From the NCBI GenBank assembly GCA_011523195.1, contig WTHH01000450.1:1-6430 (forward strand): a DNA stretch of 6,430 bases. The letters are read 5' to 3'. Below are positions 4,491 to 6,430 of the stretch, piece after piece. Each line of letters starts with the position of its first letter. Positions within the stretch are counted from its first letter, which is position 1. The notes under the pieces were generated by a model, which had not been told where the DNA came from, searched no databases, and saw only the letters and a program-made list of their open reading frames with translations. A program made the position numbers and the translations under genes. This DNA is from Verrucomicrobiales bacterium (GTDB lineage: Bacteria; Verrucomicrobiota; Verrucomicrobiia; Limisphaerales; UBA1096).

Positions 4491-5591
4491 CTAGTCGCGC
4501 TTGAAGTACTTGACGTTGCGGCGGTCGGGGTCGCTCTCCCCGATCATCACCGAGGTGGCGTTTTCGTAGAGGCGGGAGCGGGGGGGATGAAATTCGACCT
4601 CCAAGTCCTGCCGTTTGGCCTCGAGGGTCTCGATGGCAAAGACGTCTAGGGCCACTGGGTCGGTGCTGAACCAGAGTTGGCCAAGCGGCTCTGTGTAGTG
4701 GAGCAGCGATTTGCTCTGGCCGAGGTACTGCATGTAGAGCGCGTCGGTGATGCACAGGGCGAGGCGGTCGCCGATGTAGCGCATCTCTTTGTCATCGGTC
4801 TTCGCGATGATGTCGGGCAGGGCGGTGACGAAGATGGAGTTGGAGACACTGAAGCGCCGGTCGTTGTCTACGGCGCCTCGGGTCAGGCCGACGAGATGCC
4901 CGGACACGCCGACGCGGTTGTGGTTGATGAGCGGCTGGATGCTGATGATTCGGGTGATCTCCCCGGTAATCAGCCGGGAGAAGTGAGATATGCGGCTGTC
5001 CTTCTCCTCATCGGGGTCGAACCCGACATCGCCCTCGATAAGAGTACCGAGGATCGCCTTGTCCATTACGACGGATTCATCCCAACCGGCGTCCATGCTG
5101 CCGGACAGCCGAACGCCGTGGCGCTTGGCCAGGGTATCGAACTTGGCTTTGTGAAGATCCTCGAGCTTGGCATCCCAAATGATGATCTGTTTGGAAGGAA
5201 TTCCGGCCTTGAGCAGGCCTCGAACGACGGTGTCCGTCACCTCGAGGCGTGTGCCGCTGATCTGCCCCGGCCCGGCGTTGACCTTGATACCGACGGTGTC
5301 CTCCGGGCTGACAAGGCTCAACCAGCCTGCGGTGGGGTTCTCGCTGCCGGTGGCCTGCAGTAAACCTGCCTCCACCATCCCGTCCACGCGCTGTTTATCG
5401 ATCTTCCAGCGGATGGCTGAGGCATCGTCCCGGATCACGTTGATGCGTGGATTGGGGTTCGTGAGTGCCGGGGGTTCACTTGGCTTCTCATCTGAGCCAA
5501 GCGCCTGGCCAAGCACGACCACTGCCGCGAGACAGGGAAGCCAGCGCATCACCGGGCGGAAACTGGATCGTTTTTGGAGCATGCCAAACAC
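4491..5591 (-). CDS. Secreted DUF362-family protein
   Basis: DUF362 proteins are widespread and mostly of unknown function; some carry ferredoxin-like clusters, this one does not. Family features in its 366 residues: VGIKVNAG (100-107); a helix then AGIPSKQIIIWD (129-140); INHNRVGVSGHLVGLTRGA (222-240), matching the region where the family has conserved His/Asn/Gly; and STDPVALD (309-316), a hallmark. The N-terminus is basic, then hydrophobic (MRWLPCLAAVVVLGQALG, about 15-32), ending in a likely signal-peptidase site before SDEK, so export to the periplasm is expected. The KR pair before it is not a full Tat motif. Start choice is open: GTG at 5591, ATG at 5582 (363 aa) or ATG at 5549; none has a good Shine-Dalgarno site. 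It precedes fabG on the same strand with a 103-bp gap, so co-transcription is possible. It is divergent from the TPR lipoprotein gene. Confidence 0.85.
   Translation of the reverse strand: MFGMLQKRSSFRPVMRWLPCLAAVVVLGQALGSDEKPSEPPALTNPNPRINVIRDDASAIRWKIDKQRVDGMVEAGLLQATGSENPTAGWLSLVSPEDTVGIKVNAGPGQISGTRLEVTDTVVRGLLKAGIPSKQIIIWDAKLEDLHKAKFDTLAKRHGVRLSGSMDAGWDESVVMDKAILGTLIEGDVGFDPDEEKDSRISHFSRLITGEITRIISIQPLINHNRVGVSGHLVGLTRGAVDNDRRFSVSNSIFVTALPDIIAKTDDKEMRYIGDRLALCITDALYMQYLGQSKSLLHYTEPLGQLWFSTDPVALDVFAIETLEAKRQDLEVEFHPPRSRLYENATSVMIGESDPDRRNVKYFKRD
4677..4688. repeat. Palindrome-family copy inside the DUF362 gene
   Basis: TTGGCCAAGCGG; on the minus strand it is read as part of PLGQL (about residues 302-306). 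It shares TGGCCAAGC exactly with the spacer palindromes, showing that the motif is tolerated or retained in coding sequence. Confidence 0.6.
5496..5515. repeat. Two motif copies in the DUF362 signal-peptide region
   Basis: GCCAAGCG (5496-5503) and TGGCCAAGCA (5506-5515) lie about 11 bp apart, echoing the tandem at 4458-4480. On the minus strand they encode the LGQALG segment at the end of the signal peptide. This is a region under weak sequence constraint where an inserted repeat would do little harm. Confidence 0.55.
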
Positions 5592-5630
5592 GGGACAGGG
5601 GAGTGGATCCCTTGACTCGCTGAGGCCGCG
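5592..5630. promoter_or_regulatory. 39-bp spacer between divergent genes
   Basis: The shared upstream region of the DUF362 gene (minus) and the TPR lipoprotein gene (plus). It is too short for two separate promoters, so at least one promoter must lie within the opposite gene's 5' end. No sigma-70-like hexamer pair is convincing. GAGG at 5622-5625, 5 nt before the ATG at 5631, is a plausible Shine-Dalgarno site for the plus-strand gene. Confidence 0.35.
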
Positions 5631-6430
5631 ATGCTACCACCAGCGGTCATGCAGACCACGCAAAAACGGCTCCTGAATCTGGTCGCGCCCGGGATCGCTC
5701 TGTGCCTGATCGTCATCCTCGCCGGCTGCACTCCGCCAGAAAGAACGGCTCTCGAGAATGGAAGCCGCCTGCTAGCCGTCGGCAACGCTGCTGATGCATT
5801 GGTGGAGTTGGATCGGGCCCTTGATTTCATCAGCAAAAATGAGGAACTTAAGCGGTCGCCTAAGATCATGGGGCATCTGCACAATCAGCTTGGCCTGGCA
5901 CATCAGGAGTTATTCCGTAAAAGTAAAAACAGCGATACTAACCACTATTTTCAGGCGTATCAGGCCTATCGGTTCACCACAACCAATAACTCCCCGGCGG
6001 AGCTAAAGCAGCATGCCCACGAGAATCTCGCCTGGCTTTATCTAGAGCGGTACCACTGGGATTCCGATGAGGCGGCTTTCCGGATCAATGCCGGCAAGGC
6101 GGCGGATGAATTTGAAAAGCTCCGTGTACGGTTGGGGGACGACAAATTCTCGCACTGGCTTGAGAAAGGTGTCGCCGAGTTTCATGCTGTGAGGTTGTCA
6201 TTGGGCCGCGAGAGTTTTAGGAAGGCGGGCGGGCAGGATTCCATTGCGCTAAATGGTTTGGGTGTCTTGGCCCATGTCGAGCAGCGGTACGAGACTGCCG
6301 CAGAGTATTTTGATAAGGCCTCCCTCGTGGATGCCAAGGATGCCCGCTCCAGACTGAACAAGGCTATCGCGCTCCAGTCGGCGGGCCAATACCAAGCTGC
6401 GCTGGACTCGTATCATGCCTACTTGAATAC
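5631..6430 (+). CDS. TPR-containing lipoprotein, 3' end outside the window
   Basis: An open frame runs from an in-frame stop at 5613-5615 to the window end without interruption. Two starts are possible: ATG at 5631, preceded by GAGG with 5-nt spacing, or ATG at 5649. From the second, 260 residues are visible. The N-terminus is basic (QKRLLN), then hydrophobic, ending in the lipobox LAGC with Cys27 as the lipidated residue (Cys33 from the first start). Thr follows the Cys, so outer-membrane sorting would be expected under E. coli rules. The mature part is helical. Two clear tetratricopeptide units are seen at about 198-231 (ALNGLGVLAHVEQRYETAAE) and 232-260 (ALQSAGQYQAALDSY). Degenerate helical pairs precede them (ALVELDRALDFIS near residue 50; NLAWLYLER near 125). 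Such proteins usually act as envelope scaffolds; no specific partner can be named. It is divergent from the DUF362 gene. Confidence 0.8.
   Translation, partial: MLPPAVMQTTQKRLLNLVAPGIALCLIVILAGCTPPERTALENGSRLLAVGNAADALVELDRALDFISKNEELKRSPKIMGHLHNQLGLAHQELFRKSKNSDTNHYFQAYQAYRFTTTNNSPAELKQHAHENLAWLYLERYHWDSDEAAFRINAGKAADEFEKLRVRLGDDKFSHWLEKGVAEFHAVRLSLGRESFRKAGGQDSIALNGLGVLAHVEQRYETAAEYFDKASLVDAKDARSRLNKAIALQSAGQYQAALDSYHAYLN

Noticed and set aside
4677..5363. 228-codon plus-strand open frame opposite the DUF362 gene
   Set aside because: Also an antisense shadow. The minus frame carries a signal peptide and DUF362 motifs; the plus frame has neither a recognisable domain nor a ribosome-binding site.

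Overview
The window reads as chromosomal DNA of a high-GC, Gram-negative-type bacterium. The lipoprotein signal, the DUF362 and TPR genes, weak Shine-Dalgarno sites and the intergenic repeats (units with cores like GCCCCAACGGGGC and GGGGACAGGAATGTCC) recall Verrucomicrobiota of the Pedosphaera/Limisphaera type. That assignment is inference from remembered sequence style, not a search result; Planctomycetota is the main alternative.

Layout. (1) 1-1049, plus: 3' four-fifths of a xylose isomerase gene (xylA), followed by a clear intrinsic terminator. (2) 1101-1645: gene-free DNA built of hairpins and repeat units, including two ~80-bp copies of one unit in inverted orientation. (3) 1646-2006: a sharply different, AT-rich island (32% GC over 1681-1980 by hand count). 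It lies between the true 3' end of fabF and a second, diverged copy of the last 12 codons of fabF in the same orientation. It contains several TTGTATAA-like repeats, a possible 51-aa membrane protein and the presumed fabF terminator. This looks like the footprint of an element that integrated at the 3' end of fabF and rebuilt it. (4) 2007-4387, minus: the fatty-acid synthesis genes fabG, acpP and fabF, in that order of transcription. (5) 4491-5591, minus: a secreted DUF362-family protein just upstream of fabG. (6) 5631 to the window end, plus: a TPR lipoprotein gene, divergent from the DUF362 gene and cut by the window edge.

How the genes work together. FabG reduces and FabF condenses acyl chains carried by AcpP, so the three form one elongation module. 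A strong hairpin between acpP and fabF may set the AcpP:FabF ratio. The usual neighbours fabD, fabH and plsX are absent; the DUF362 gene sits where they would often be. xylA converges on the fab genes and is functionally unrelated.

The two most interesting signals are the fabF 3'-end duplication around the AT-rich island, and a short palindrome (core GCTTGGCCAAGC). The palindrome recurs at least seven times between 3199 and 5515, in spacers and inside coding sequence, far above chance. No RNA genes, CRISPR array or intact transposase were seen.
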